From positions 15,155,584 to 15,219,583 of the forward strand of contig ML677348.1 in assembly GCA_007922305.1 (NCBI GenBank): a DNA stretch of 64,000 nucleotides. The letters are read 5' to 3'. This stretch comes from Dermatemys mawii. Lineage: Eukaryota; Chordata; Testudines; Dermatemydidae. The position numbers and the translations under genes are program-made. This document shows positions 22,860-35,358 of the stretch, piece after piece. The notes below the pieces were generated by a model, which had not been told where the DNA came from, made no database searches, and worked only from the letters and a program-made list of their open reading frames with translations. How positions within the stretch are numbered: the first letter of the stretch is position 1; each line of letters begins with the position of its first letter.

Positions 22860-23999
22860 TATCCTACAATAGAGTGTAAACTCTTCAGAGCAGGCACTTT
22901 GTCTCCCTCTGCATATCTAAAACAACAAGGCCCAGATCAGGTACTTATATCATATAACTTTTAACTAGCAGCAGTCTTCAAATACAGCCTTTCTAAAATT
23001 GTCACAATCAAACATTTGTTCCCAAACACATTCTGTCCTAGACACATCAATCTGTTCTTCCTGTTTGTGACTTGAGAAGCCAGTTCCTGAAAGAAAGACA
23101 GAACATTTTACAAAGTGAAGCAGTTGCCAACTCGTGCAACATCTCAACAGACTCAGCGCTACTGCTCTCATAGTGCGTCGCTGGATTCTTTATTCTCTCA
23201 CAGTGTTTCACAACTTCTGCTGCAGCGTTTGAAAGATAAATATACAGCTAAAGAAACAGAAGAAGGCGGCACAACAAGGGAGGCAGTGAGACAGGTTGTG
23301 TGGTGGGGAAGTTAACGAGCAAAGGGAAAAAGGGGAAATAATCAGTGGTGGAATGATGTACAAGGATCTGAGAAGAGTATATAAGAATATTCTAGAGGTG
23401 CAAAGAGACCTGAAAGAAAAAAAGAGAGAGAAAGAGAAAGTTAGGGCAGCAGCAGCAAAAAGAAGGCTCAAGCCAACAAGTTAGTAATTATCAGAGTAAA
23501 TTGTGTTAATGTAAATAGTGACCAGACCGAATGGCTCAAGATACCGATAACGGAAGATGGAGCCTGTGGATCAGAAGCTGGTTCAAAACAGTAATGAACT
23601 AAAAACTTGCCATGTTACAACTTTTTGGTGGCACTCTTCTTGTTAGACTCAGAGGAGATGGCGGGAATAGAAAGGGCACAATATTTGGTGGGGAATGAAG
23701 ATGAACTATCAACCACTTCAGAAACCCAAGACGACTTGAGTTATTGGGTTTCTTGAGGTTCTAGAACTTGATAGGGCACTTTTCTACACTGCATTAGTTC
23801 AGCTTTGGCTTATTGAAGATTTTTATTGTTCAGTTTATGTAAGTACCCTTCTGCATTAGTTGTCATTTACTGGCTATTCAAGAATGAAGTATTACTATTT
23901 GTGATTATATTTTTTGAGCCAAATTCTACTCTCAGTTACAATGGTATAAATGTAAGCATTCTGCCTATCAGAGTTGGCAGCAACAAGGGACGGGTTCAG
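22860..23999. other. Intergenic; no gene supported
   Basis: A lysine-rich 62-codon frame (23296-23484, plus) lies in purine-rich sequence and has no recognisable family. Nothing else assignable. Confidence 0.35.
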
Positions 24000-25190
24000 T
24001 ATCTAGGGGTTCCGTTCCAATAACACAATGCAAAACCAGCTCGAGTCTCCACCCAGTGACCTGGGACAAATGTGTACCACCCCTCTGGGCACCTCTAAGA
24101 GGCAATACTTCCCCTCACAAGCACAGAGTCTGAGTGTAGCAAAAGCCTTTTAATACCAGAGAGAAACAATGCGGCATTATGTTGGGGAAACACCACAAAC
24201 AGGATTCATAACACAAACCATGAGCAAAAAAACCCCACGCCAAGCAAATTAGGCTGTCTTCTTTCCCTTTGGTTCTTGAGTCCAGCAACCCGAAAGTCAC
24301 CCAAAGTCCCAAAAGTCCAACCACCCCAAAGTCCAGCAACCCAAAAGTCTCCGTTCCTGGTCAGTGCAGCCCCAGAGTTCAAAAGTTCATCTGCAGAGTT
24401 TTACTCCCCCAGCCTGGGTGGAAATGGGAGGAGGAGGTAAAGGGGCACCTTACATGCTCTGATGGCCAACTGCTCCACCTCTCTGTGGGGTTCTACTGCA
24501 GCCTTCACCACAAGTTGCTCCTCTCCACTAGCTGCTCCTCTCCAGTAGCCATCGTACGATCTGCTTCTCTCCACCAGCCATCCTGCAAGCTGTTCCTCTC
24601 TGCTAGCTGCTCACTAATATATCTTCAGCCCTCCACTACTACTTAACACAGTACTGAGTGATTTCAGCTCATAGGAGGGGAGCCTGCGTGCTGGTGCACC
24701 ATTGGCCCCAAGTGAATTCAGCTCTGCAGTCTATAACCAGACTCCTAATGGAATCAAAATTAGCTCTATTACACAGTAGAGAGAGGAGGGGGTGCAATTG
24801 GTGTTTAGTGCCCTCATTGGGGGCCCACACCACCAAGTACATATACTTATCCCCGACCTCTCTCAGTTCACTGGATTTTGAAACCAATGTCCCTTGCCTA
24901 GTGAGTGCTACGTAGTTGATGGCGAGTCCCTCCATCATAAAAGGCCAACTACAGTTCCACTGTCCTTGATTCACGTAATCAGGATAACATCACTTTATTT
25001 CTTCGTGCCCCAATAACAGAGAAACTGGGGATCCCACAGCAGCCAAAGTGACCATTTGGGCTGCTATGGGCTCATGTTGGTAGGGTGGGTGTGCAAACAA
25101 GATCAGCCCCTGAAGTTCTTTTCCACACCTCGCCTCAACTCACCACCAGATGTCAAGGCAGAGCTCATCCTGACTCTGCTTATATCAATC
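24000..25190. repeat. Unclassified dispersed repeat with two internal minisatellites
   Basis: The block contains degenerate tandem arrays: 'cccaaaagtccaaccacc'-like units at 24286-24355 and 'gctgctcctctccactagc'-like units at 24465-24610. The flanking text ('gcaaaagccttttaatacca', 'aaacaatgcggcattatgtt') reads like a high-copy reptile element, perhaps LTR-derived on the minus strand. Borders and class are uncertain. Confidence 0.4.
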
Positions 25191-25974
25191 TGAATTAACT
25201 CCATCAAATTTGTCATGATCAAATCTTACCAGTGCTCCACAAATTCTGTGTTTCTGACCCAATTCAAAATTCTGGTCCAAATCCACAAGGCCTGTAAGAG
25301 GTTAAGGCACAGCTACCTGTCATTATTTGTTACCAACAGAGACAGCTGTTCCTCCACGGGATAAATGCAGCTGAAGAAATCCAAGGTAAGATTCTCACTC
25401 AGTGAGGAAAGTGCATTGTTGGTGAGACGTGAGCTGCAGAACCACTTGTCCAAAGAGATCTGACTGAGCCCAAGACTAACTGAGGTCAGACTGAAACACA
25501 AGGCCTGTGTTATTGATTAAGTCTTGCCTTACCTGTTTCTCCGTCAGAAAAACAACCCACACCTCCAAACCAGAAACTATGGGGGGATAGAGAAAGAAGA
25601 ATATCTACTGTGGGATTTTTTTCCAGCTTTTTACTTGATGGTGTTCACAATTTAGTGGCCTATGGTATTGATGCTTTAAAACCCCCTTGGATAAGATAGA
25701 TAATGATAATGTTAGATTTCCATTTCTTTTAGCCATCACTGGCTGAAGTATGTGTTATAAGAAATTACTTTCATGCTAGCTGCCTGGCCTGGCTGAAATA
25801 GTTATATGTTTCTCTTTTTCAGTTGGCATCAGTTCAAGAACCAGTATAGTTCCCTGCCTTTACTACTTCCTGAACTTCATTCATGGTATTGGGAAAAAGG
25901 AATATGACACTCAGCTACTTCCTTTACTTCAGGTTTTGTCAAATGTTGCAATAGGCAAAAAAAACCCCAATATT

Positions 25975-28610
25975 CATAAAATCATAGATATTAAGGGCAG
26001 CAGGGGCCATTGTAATTGTCTAGTCGGACTGTATAATATAGGCCATGGGACTTCCCTGAACTCCTCGTCCAATAGCTGTGGTTGACTCAAGCAGATCTTT
26101 TACAAAAACCTCCAGTTTTGATTTTAAAATTGCCAGTGTTGGAGAATCCACTAGAAACCTTTGGTCAGTTGTCCAGTGGTTAATTACCCTCATTGTTAAA
26201 CATACACCTTACTTCTAGTCTGCATTTGTTTAGCTTCAACTTCCAGCCAGTGGATCTTATTATACCTTTGTCTGCTAGACTGAATCTATTATCAAATTTC
26301 TGTTTCCTTTGTAGGTACTTATGAACTATGATGAAGTCATGCCTTAACTTTCTCTTTGATTAGAGAAATAGATTGAACTCCTTAGTCTCTTATTATAAGG
26401 CTTGTTTTCCAATTCTTTAATTTTTTCTCATGGTTCTTTTCTGAACCCTTTCCAATTTTTCTATATCCTTCTTGAATTGTGGACACCAGAACTGGACACA
26501 CTATTCCAGTAATGGTCACACCAGTGCCAAATACAGAGGGAATATAACCTCCCTACTCCTACTTGATATTCCCCTCTTTATACATTCAAGGGTTGCATAA
26601 GTCGTCTTCTCCCCTACTCCCCCAGGTCACACTGGGAACTCATGTTCAGCTGATTATCCTAACTGCCAAATCTTTTTCAGAGTCCCAGCTTCCCACTATG
26701 CAGTTCCCCATCCTGTAAGTGTGGTGTTTATTCCTAGATATATGACCTTATATTTGGCTGTATTGAAACACATACTGTTTGCTCATGCCCAGCTTGCCAA
26801 GAGATCCAAATCGCTCTGTTTCAGTGACCTGTCCTCCTTATTTACCACTCCTCCAAACTTAATCTCATCTTCAGATTTTATCAGTGATGAGTTTATGTTT
26901 TCTTCCAGGTCACTGATGAAATATGCTAAATAACATAGAGCTAAGAACTGATCCTTGTGGGACCCCACTAGACATCCCCTGCTCGGCGAGGATTTCCCAG
27001 TTACAATAAAGTTTTGAGTGCTATCCATTAGCTAGTTTTAAGCCATTCAATGTGTGCCATGCTAATTTTATATCATTCCAGTTACGTAATCAAAATGTTG
27101 TGTGGTACAAACTCAAAAGCCTTACAGAAGTCTAAGTATATTAAGTCAACACTATTATTTTTATCGCCAAACTTGTAAGCTTATTAAAAAAGTTAATTTG
27201 ACAAGATCTGTTTTCCATAAGCCTGTATTTGTTGGCATTATTCCATATCAGCCTGCCACAGGGTGCGTGGCCCCATAAGAAGGAGCGGGGAGTGAGTGGG
27301 GTCCAGTGCACCTGAACTAAATTACTTGCTGCCCAATAAGACTTCAGCGAAGGCATCTGAGCCTTCTAAAGCAGGAATGTGGAGGGTGGGAGACTGAGGA
27401 CTGTGGAGAGATGCTTACAGACACTGCCAGGAGCAAGAAGACTCCTGCAGGGCCTTGAGTCAGTCAGTCAGCAGCAGGAAGGTCTATGGAGAATGCCAAA
27501 CTCCAGGCAGGAGGTGCTGGGAGAGCAGGAAGACAGACCCTCAAGGAGAAAGCCTGTTCCCTCTAGAGAGTGTTGAAACTGAGGGGAAGATAGGTCCTCA
27601 GGATGGAGGGGCTGGGCCCAGATGACACTGGGATGAAGGCTCTACATTTTAGTTTTCTTTAGAAAGACTCTGCAGGTCTTAAAAAATTGTACTCCAGAAG
27701 GTTCATTGGACCCCAGAATATCTAGCCTGTGGGGAATTAAGGGGGAGAGGAGCAGAGTTAAGAGGAAACTGAGACAGGCCTCAGTAGAGCCATGCTAGCC
27801 AACAGAGGATGCTACAGTCTATACTCTGACACAACTGTTCCATTGTTTTGCTTGGGAACAATGTCAGGCTGACAGGTATGTTGTTACTTGGATAATCCTG
27901 TGTACCCCTTTATTATTGACAGCATTAGCTTTCTTCCAGTTTTCTAGAACTTCTCCTGGGTAATAAGACTCATTGAAAATCATGGCCAGATGACTCCTTG
28001 GCCAGATCGTAATCTCTTGGATGCAAGGTATCTGTACCTGCTGATTTAAAAATGTCTAACTTTAGTAGATGCTGTTTAACATCCTAGTTACTGCAGTGAT
28101 GGAAAGTATTTTATCATGATATAAAAACATCTTTCTTTTTCCCAAATATAGAACATGTTTATTGAATACTTCTTCCTTTTCTGCTTTAATATTGGCAGTT
28201 CTACCATTTCTATCTAGTAATGGATCAATACCATTGTTAGGATTCATTTTGTTCTTGATATACCAAAAACTCCTCCTTATTGTCCTTAACTCTGCTGGCT
28301 ATAGATTTCTCCAATGTCCTCTTGCTTCCCATATCAATTTTCCTAAAATTCTTGGCTTGCACTTTATATTCATTGCTATCAATTTTTTTAATAGTTGCTT
28401 TCACCTCTCTTCTCAGTCAGGCTCTTTAAAAAAAAAAGAGAGAGAAAGAAAAACAGCATAGTCTTCGTTCTCAATTTGTGGGAATGTGGCTTTTGGGTCA
28501 TTTAGTAAAATATTCTTCAGCAGTTCCCAGTTATCAGTCACATTTTCTGTTTAAATTCTCTCACATGGCTCTTTGGCTCATAATTGTTTTCAGCTGTGTA
28601 ATATTGGTCC
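25975..28610 (-). mobile_element. Long CR1 LINE, antisense, split by an LTR-like insertion
   Basis: Read on the minus strand. The conserved protein phrase 'ISDLEENINSSLIK' then '..KFGGVVN', 'EDRSLKQSDLDLL.SWA' lies at 26783-26950 (RT, with the catalytic FADD box degraded). Downstream come 'FLRRI.KKLE'-type sequence and a 3' end with 'tatgattttatg' near 25980. The part upstream of RT extends to about 28610. The 580-bp segment 27254-27833 interrupts it. Numerous stops; not active. Confidence 0.88.
27254..27833. mobile_element. LTR-like insertion inside the antisense CR1
   Basis: CR1 homology breaks after '...catatcagcc' and resumes at 'actgttccattgttttgctt'. The inserted 580 bp begins TG ('tgccacagggtgcg') and ends CA ('actctgacaca'), like a solo LTR. 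It is purine-rich in the middle. No clear target duplication could be read, so the class is inferred. The 65-codon frame at 27379 is within it and is not a gene. Confidence 0.5.
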
Positions 28611-29504
28611 TTGAAGAGTACTAAGTAGAATTGTATTGGACTTAATTCTGTTTACACATAACAAATATAATCAAATCAGAATCAACTATACCTAAGCAAC
28701 CACTAGCTTTCAGTTTTGTGATCAATTTCTGTTTAATTTGTTAAAACTCTATGTTGGATACCCAAACTTTTTTTGCATGAGGAAATATAACTTTTAGAAA
28801 TTCCAAGAATGGTTTATTACTAGCAGCATGAAACATGTTCATGTGTCCTCTTCTCAGATGAATGTTTTCCTTCACAAGTTTTGGACGTGGACATAATGAA
28901 AGAAGATTAGTGTGTTGTGGAAGCATTTAAATATATCAACAGGACAACTTGCTAACTTCTGTTTCCTCCTGGCTTCTTTCCTCTTCAGACTCCTCAGAAG
29001 GATCTATTATAGAGAATACTCAGTAAGTAATAGAGGACTTTGCTTTTGCTGAGTTTATAGCTGTACTTTATAAGTCAGTATCCCTTTAAATAGTTTCCGA
29101 GTCCTCTAATAGTGCTTACTATATTGTATGTTTAGAAATCATCCAGAGCAGCTTTGTGTGCGTGTATATACAGATACATAGGCTTGGTTATGTGTGTATA
29201 TATAGCTGGTCTCTTATAGACCAAAGTGGAGTCTATTCCATAGAACCATTGATGCCACAAATGCCCTTTAAGATCCTTCAGAGAAAGATGTTAACATAGT
29301 TAAGACTTAATCCAAAGCTTCTGAGGTCAGTAAGTCTTTCCACCTACTTCAGTGGGCTTTGGATTAGGCTCTTATTGAGAAGGTGTTGCAGGATTTGAGA
29401 TTTATGGATGTGACACACTCATTCCTTCGGGAATAGCTAGATACCATACTAACTATGAGCTCTTACGTTTAGTCAGATATCTATGAAACTAAGTAATAAG
29501 ACTA
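28611..29504. other. Intergenic; no gene recognised
   Basis: AT-rich, with short 'tgtgtatata' runs near 29157-29210. No gene or clear repeat. Confidence 0.4.
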
Positions 29505-29862
29505 AGCCGTTCATTTTAGATTAAAAGAATTGGGCATATTTTACTTTAAAGAGAAGAGAAGGCTGAGAGGGGGGACACAGTCTTGAAATGTGTACAAGAT
29601 TCTTATAATGAGGATGGCAATAGATTTCTCCATGTCTACCAAGGGTAGGACAAGTAGTAATTGGTTTGGTTTGCAGCAAGGACCACCCATGTTAGCTGTT
29701 AGGAAAAATCTTTCCAACTATAAAGATAGTTAAGTACTGGAACAAGTTACCTAGGGATCCTCATCATTGTCTAGTCTGTTCTTAAAAACCTTCAAACACC
29801 TGTCAGGGATGGTCTAGATATGGTTAATCCTGTCTCAGTGTTTCTGTGATTTTACTGAATCA
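29505..29862 (+). mobile_element. CR1 LINE 3' fragment
   Basis: 'agaattgggcatattttact...aagagaagagaaggctgagag' corresponds to the 'LGLF.LEKRRLRG' end of CR1 RT. It is followed by the 3' UTR phrases 'aacacctgtcagggatggtc' and 'ctagatatggttaatcctg'. Diverged. Confidence 0.75.
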
Positions 29863-31464
29863 CTTCTTATCTGATGTTTGCTAGTCTGCCAGAATAGCCT
29901 GCTGTACTCCCGGAGAAAAATCACTGTACCATTGTTCTCCACTCCTGAGGGCAACTGCTTAGGATTGTACACAATCAAGTCAATTTCACTTAACAGAAAC
30001 CAAAGGCAAAAAGTACTAGAGTAGAGCTAGTTTTCTTTTACAGGCTTGATCTGAAGAGGAAAGAAACAGATTCAGACAGAAGAAATAGAGCAGAAGACTA
30101 TAGTAATCCCCAAAGAATTTTCCCAACTTTGGTAGCCCAGATAATTTTCAGTGTGAGGACAAAGGATCCAACTTTAGACATGGGCCACTAAAAACTTACC
30201 TCAAGGTAGATCATTGGATTAACCTGGGACAAATCAGTTCGTTTACACTGATAATATAAACAGTCACAAATTTCTGGAATCCTGCTACTCTTGCATTATG
30301 CAGATGTACACTTGTATAAAAGCTATTCTCTTTTTATTTATCACTTTATATTTTGACATTTTCCAAATCTTATCACAAAATATTTTAGGATTAGGAACAC
30401 GTTCCTAGGTAGAAGCATTGCCAATCTAGATTAAAATGGCATATAAATCTAGGGCCAAATGTCTTCTGATGTTTACCCTCCCTTTATCACAAGACTTAAA
30501 GGCACCATGCTCTACAAACTAACACATTTAGAGCCAGTGAAACCCCATGTAACTGTGCACTAATGTAATAGCAAGAAATGTAATTAAAGTCACTACTGTA
30601 ATAACAACATCTTACTGGAATGTACAATGAAGACAAACTTGGTTACTCCAGAGACAGAGGTTTTACTGCGTAGGAAACAGATAGTTCAGAGGGGTTCTTT
30701 GGTGTACAACCAATATCTTTTTAACTGTTTTTTTTGGGGGGGTGGGGTGTCAAATAGCCCCACATTGTTTCTTTGGCAGCTGGGGAAAAAAAAATCATTC
30801 AAAAAAGAGGATTGTAAGATCAAAGAAACAGAAGAGGTTATGTTGTCTGGTGAAAACACAAAGAGAAAATATTCTAAAAATGATCTTTATTTCTAAATAT
30901 TTAGACAGCATAGATGCTGAATAAATACCTCATTGAGCAGGAGGCTGCAGAACAACAAGTTCTGTATAAAAAGAATCAAAGGAAAAATAAACTAGGTTGG
31001 TGACAAGAATGTAAACTGTGTATAGAAATACCACAAGTACAGTATGCACAAGGTATCAGGTTTTCCTCACAAACAGCAAGTAATTAATGACTCGTATGTA
31101 CATATTTTGTATACAGATCAGACAAAAAGGCAATTGAGGGAGTCAGAGGAGACTTCAGAGATTCTCAGCTTCTGGGAACTGGGTGGATTGAATGGGCTCT
31201 TAAAGCCATGGGGAGAGAGTGGGGCTTGGAGAACCAGGTAGCCTAGTGATTAGAGCACCCAACTTCCAGCCCCTTGTCTCTCAGTCAGGGTGGGTGGGTG
31301 CCTGTTTTGACCTTAAGCCAGGGATCTTCAGTTTTTCACTCACACCTGGAGCTAGACCCTTAATGGGGTTCAGCAGGAAGACCTGGACCCTCCCTTTCCA
31401 CCAAATCCCAGCCCAGGGCCTTGTAGGAAGTGACACCAGCAGGGTCCTCCCTGCAGTAAATCTG
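29863..31464. other. Intergenic; possible tRNA-derived SINE piece, no gene
   Basis: 31228-31265 reads 'gtagcctagtgattagagcac', which resembles a tRNA A-box head as found in tRNA-derived SINEs; the remainder of a SINE is not convincing. A T-run followed by a G-run is at 30729-30748. Confidence 0.3.
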
Positions 31465-31739
31465 TGGGTACGTCTACACTGCAGTTAACCCACAACTGGC
31501 CTGTGCCAGCTGACTTAGGCATGCAGGGCTCAAGCTAAGGGGCTGTTTAACTGTAGTGTAGACATTCAGGCTCAGGCAAAAGCCCAGGCTCTAAGACCCC
31601 GAGCGGTGGGAGGGCCCCAAGATCTCTAGCTGCAGCTCAAGCCCAAATACCTACAGGACAATTAAGAAGCCCCTTAGCCCGAGCCCCACAAACCCAAGCC
31701 AGCTAGCATAGGTGTCTAACTTTAGAGTAGACATATTCC
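31465..31739. mobile_element. MITE of the 'gtacgtctacactgca' family
   Basis: Left end 'gggtacgtctacactgcagt'; right end 'gtgtctaactttagagtagacatattcc'. Long inverted arms share 'ggggctgtttaactg', 'aagaagccccttagcccgag' and 'cccaagccagctagca', so the copy folds on itself. A related copy is at 61022-61254. Confidence 0.85.
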
Positions 31740-32222
31740 TTAATTGCTTTCTTGGGCTACTTCCTACCTATTGATCCCTTCAGTTTGGGGCATGGGTCCT
31801 GTAGTCCAAAGAGTCAATCACTTTACAACCAAAACAGTCCAAAGGAGCAGGACCCTGTAGGACCTGTTGATTCACAAAGAGGGAAGTGGTAGGAAAAGGC
31901 ACTGCCTGGGGCCTTACCTGCTCTGTGGCCTCCTCTCAGGCCCACTCTTCTGCCTACAGAGGGATTCCTTTGTCCTGTAAACTGTCTACCACCTTTTGCC
32001 TGAGCTTCTTTTAACTTGCTCCTCCAGTTGGAGCATGCTCAACAGGCTGGAACAACATGGGCCCAGTATTGCCTTTTAAACCCTCTGGGCCCAGTGTGGG
32101 GTTATGCACCCCATCACACATATTATAGCCTAAGCTCACTCTAGCCTCTTCCAGAAGCTGCCCAAAGAAGCCCAGGGAAATTCAGAAGAAAAGAAAGGAT
32201 CATAGCTCTCACTATAACAGAG

Positions 32223-33128
32223 TTACTCCTGGGGCAATTCTGCACCACTGTGCATGTGCTGCGTTCATGTCCCATGCAGATTTTTTTTTTTCTCCACATA
32301 AAATACACTCTGCTGGAGACGTGCTGTAATTATACCTTTTGCCCACCACAGGCTGTTGTGGCACCAGAACAGAGAGTATCTTCTGCCAGGAGGGAGCAGC
32401 CCCAGCTGCAGATAGGGAAGAAAAGAGGCTGCGTTCTTCACAACACCTGCCTGTGGGGCTAGGTCAGGAGACACAGTGTGCGGGAGTGTGACAGTGTAGG
32501 GTACATGGGGGTTCTGTGAGGGGGGGATAGACTGGGGTTCAGAAGGGCTAGTGGGACAGACTGTGGTGGGGGACTGGGGTGGGGGTTGAATGGCACTGAG
32601 GGTTCAGGGACCCATGGGGACATGGGCAGATGTGCCTGACTGAATGTGAAAGCCTAGGGGGTCAGCCAAGGTCTGCATGGGGGAGGCTCCCTAACAATCG
32701 CTCCCACCCCCCAAAACCTGTTCTATACTTCTCCCACCCACACCTAATAACACCGCAAGTTCACAGCCAGGCTCCTTCCTGGCAATTACTTCCCTCTCCT
32801 TCAGCTCCTCTATTACCCCTGACTCCCCCAAGACTTTGCTCTGCTTCTGAGGGGTATGGGAAATACTTTTCTGTATTGTAGTTTACATGAACTGTTACTC
32901 AAAGTTCTGTATTAATATGTCTAATAACGAATCTATTTGTCGAAACACATTTTCTGAATCTTTTTCATTGTCTGTACTGTTACAGACATACTTGCTGATG
33001 GGTATTTTGAAATAAATTACCAAAAGAATTGAAACTGGTGTGATTATATTGTGTTATTTTGACAAAATAAAATATGCAACATTTTGCAGAATTTTTATTT
33101 TTTTGGCACAGAATTCCTCCAGGAGTAA
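32223..33128. mobile_element. 906-bp non-autonomous DNA transposon, TIR 'ttactcctgg'
   Basis: Left end 'ttactcctggggcaattctg' and right end 'cagaattcctccaggagtaa' form inverted repeats of about 20 bp with few mismatches. There is no transposase frame. The interior shows a T-run at 32280 and a 3' part rich in 'aaaatatgcaacattttgca'. No unambiguous target duplication was seen. Confidence 0.78.
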
Positions 33129-33732
33129 TAACTAAAGTGTAGTATTGAATAGTTTACATAAAGCACTTAAATATTCACTCAGTGGTTCCACATTTGCCGA
33201 CTCCAAGTGGAAATGACTCAGCAAGAAAAAAAGTGCAGCCTGCCCTAGAATTCACAGAATTAATGGTTACATCTTCCCCCACACATCAAAGCTTATTTTT
33301 TCTCAGCACCTCAGTTTTTAAAATTAAGGAAGCCACAGTATTTTTTCCCCCTTACGATAGCGATTCTGACAAAGTGTGTGAATCTCTGTCTTTGAATGGC
33401 TGAATAAACCACAATAGTGTAAAATACAAAGTTCCAGGCAAGATGCATGATCTTTATAATTATTTAATGTATATATTGCAGTAGAGACAAAAGGCCATAG
33501 CTAGGTTGCACGTCATTGTGCAAGGTGCAGTACAAACCAATAATAAATGGCAGTCTCTGGCCCAAATACCTTACAGTTTAAAAGGCAAGATGTTACAGTT
33601 GTTGAGGCAAGCAAATGGGCTGGTGTGGGGTTCGGAGTGGTGCAGGAAAGGATGGGAACAAATGTCATTCACAATTCCTAGCTAGTTACTGTATAGGGAT
33701 GAGCACATAAGTATTTGATAATAATTAAGGTT
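33129..33732. other. Intergenic; L3-type repeat trace, no gene
   Basis: 33510-33600 ('tgcaaggtgcagtacaaacc', 'ccttacagtttaaaaggcaag') resembles an L3/MIR-type repeat tail. Nothing else recognised. Confidence 0.35.
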
Positions 33733-33920
33733 ATGATTTAGTCACAGATATTTTTAGTAAAAGTCCTAGGCAGGTCATGGGCAATAAACAAAAATTCATA
33801 GCCCATGACCTGTCCATGACTTGAACTATGTACCCCGGACTAAATCTTAGCTGGAGGGTGGGGATGGGGCTGCTTTCCTGTAGAGCCTGGGGGGCACTGG
33901 TCTGGGGCTGTATTATGTTA
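33733..33920 (+). mobile_element. GC-rich dispersed repeat, left part of a split copy
   Basis: 'ggttatgatttagtcacaga', 'tttttagtaaaagtcctagg' and 'tagcccatgacctgtccatg' match the inverted right end of the 20016-20545 copy. The unit continues at about 35073 after an insertion. Confidence 0.75.
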
Positions 33921-35072
33921 TCTGATTAAAATATGACCATATAGATCATTGTTGCAACCACTATTATATATCTGCAACAAATCTTGTACACAGGTTGTCA
34001 AGTAAGGTGTCTATGGAAAGGTTATGATTTGATGAATATAATTATGCTATTATGTATTTGAAATTATGAGTATTGGCTCTATGCCTGTATTTCAAATGTT
34101 TGCTCCTGGGGTAATGCCCACAGGGTATTTAGCCTGCACATCTTGAAGGAACTATTCAAATTAAGTGGCTTATTAAAGAATTCTTAACTCACCATGGGAG
34201 ATGCCTATCTACTGATAATGGACTTTCCTGCTGTGACTAAGCAAAAATATGCATGGACATGTGATTTAACCATGTGATTCCAAACCCCATCTTGTCACCT
34301 GTGATTTTCCACTGGCTGTGCTGAGGGTTTCGTTTGAAAGGATGTGTTTCCCTCCATGTAGCAGAAGCCATAAAAGGCCATGGAAACACCTCAATTTTGC
34401 CTCTTTCCTGCTCAAGCCTCTAGACTGTGAACTTATCCTAATGGGAGCATTCAAACCAAGGGACTGAGGACCTTCCGATGATGTGGAAGCAAAGACTTAA
34501 CTTAAGCCAGCAGTTTATTCCATCACTGCTACAAGCCTGAACCAAGAATGTAGCAATTATTGCATGTATCTGATTCCTTTAACCAATTTTAACTCTTCTT
34601 TCTTTTTCTTTTTCTTTCTCTTTTTCTTTCTTTTTCTTTTTCTTTTTCTTTCTTTTTCTTTCTCTTTCTTTTTTTCTTTTTCTTTCCTTCCACCTTTAGA
34701 TTTTAGATACTAAAGAACTGGCAACAGTGTGATTGTGGGGTAAGATCTAAGTTGTATATTGACCTGGGTGTGTGGCTGGTTCTTTGGGATCAGAATAACC
34801 TGTTTTTTGATGAAACTGGTTTTAAAGAATCAGTCATCTATAAGTCTAGTGTTTTTCTGGTGGTGATACAAGGACTGGAATGCCTAAGGAAAGTGCTGTT
34901 CTGCCTTTTTGTTCGCCAGTGTAGTGAAATAGAAATTACCTTTGGTTCCTGGTTTGGTATATCTCATGGGAGAATAACCTCCAGTTTTGTGGTATAGCTG
35001 CCCTATTTCTCAGCAGTTTGTCCTGAATTTGGGTATTCTCAATTGTGACCCACAAAGGCACAGTTACAAGGG
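33921..35072 (+). mobile_element. 1.15-kb insertion splitting the GC-rich repeat
   Basis: AT-rich sequence unlike its flanks, containing a 99-nt pyrimidine tract. Phrases such as 'gtttgctcctggggtaatgc', 'ataaaaggccatggaaacac' (TATA-like) and 'ctttgggatcagaataacct' suggest a high-copy element of LTR type. Termini and class were not settled, and the limits are those of the interrupted host repeat. Confidence 0.5.
34593..34691 (+). repeat. 99-nt uninterrupted polypyrimidine tract
   Basis: Only T and C from 34593 to 34691, in an irregular (T3-6 C) pattern. Such tracts with mirror symmetry can adopt triplex (H-DNA) structure; that is a known property of the sequence type, not shown here. Confidence 0.97.
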
Positions 35073-35358
35073 ACCCAGGGGCCAGCAACATCAGCTGCTG
35101 AGGGCCACCGAGGGCAGCAACTGCTCCAGCCACCCCCGGGACCACTCTCATGCTGCTGCTCCCACCGCCTCCAGAACTGCTTCCCCTGGGGCTAGCTGCC
35201 CAGTGCCGCCTGAGCAGTGGCTGCTGCGGCTGGCCCTGGGGCCAGCTGCTTGGGCAGCTCCAGGGTCAGCCACACCAGCTGCCGCTGAAGTCACGGAGGT
35301 TGCAGAAAGTCACAGAATTGGTGACTTCCATGACCTCTGTGATGTACACGGAGCCCTA
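35073..35358 (+). mobile_element. GC-rich dispersed repeat, right part of a split copy
   Basis: 'gggacccaggggccagcaac', the CAGCTGCT-rich body, then 'gacttccatgacctctgtga' and 'cacggagccctaa'. This is the reverse complement of the left half of the 20016-20545 copy. Confidence 0.75.

Noticed and set aside
23296..23484. Lysine/arginine-rich 62-codon plus-strand frame
   Set aside because: Sits in a purine-rich stretch of simple composition; no family, no exon signals.
28162..28461. 99-codon plus-strand hydrophobic frame
   Set aside because: It is the antisense of the CR1 element at 25975-28610.
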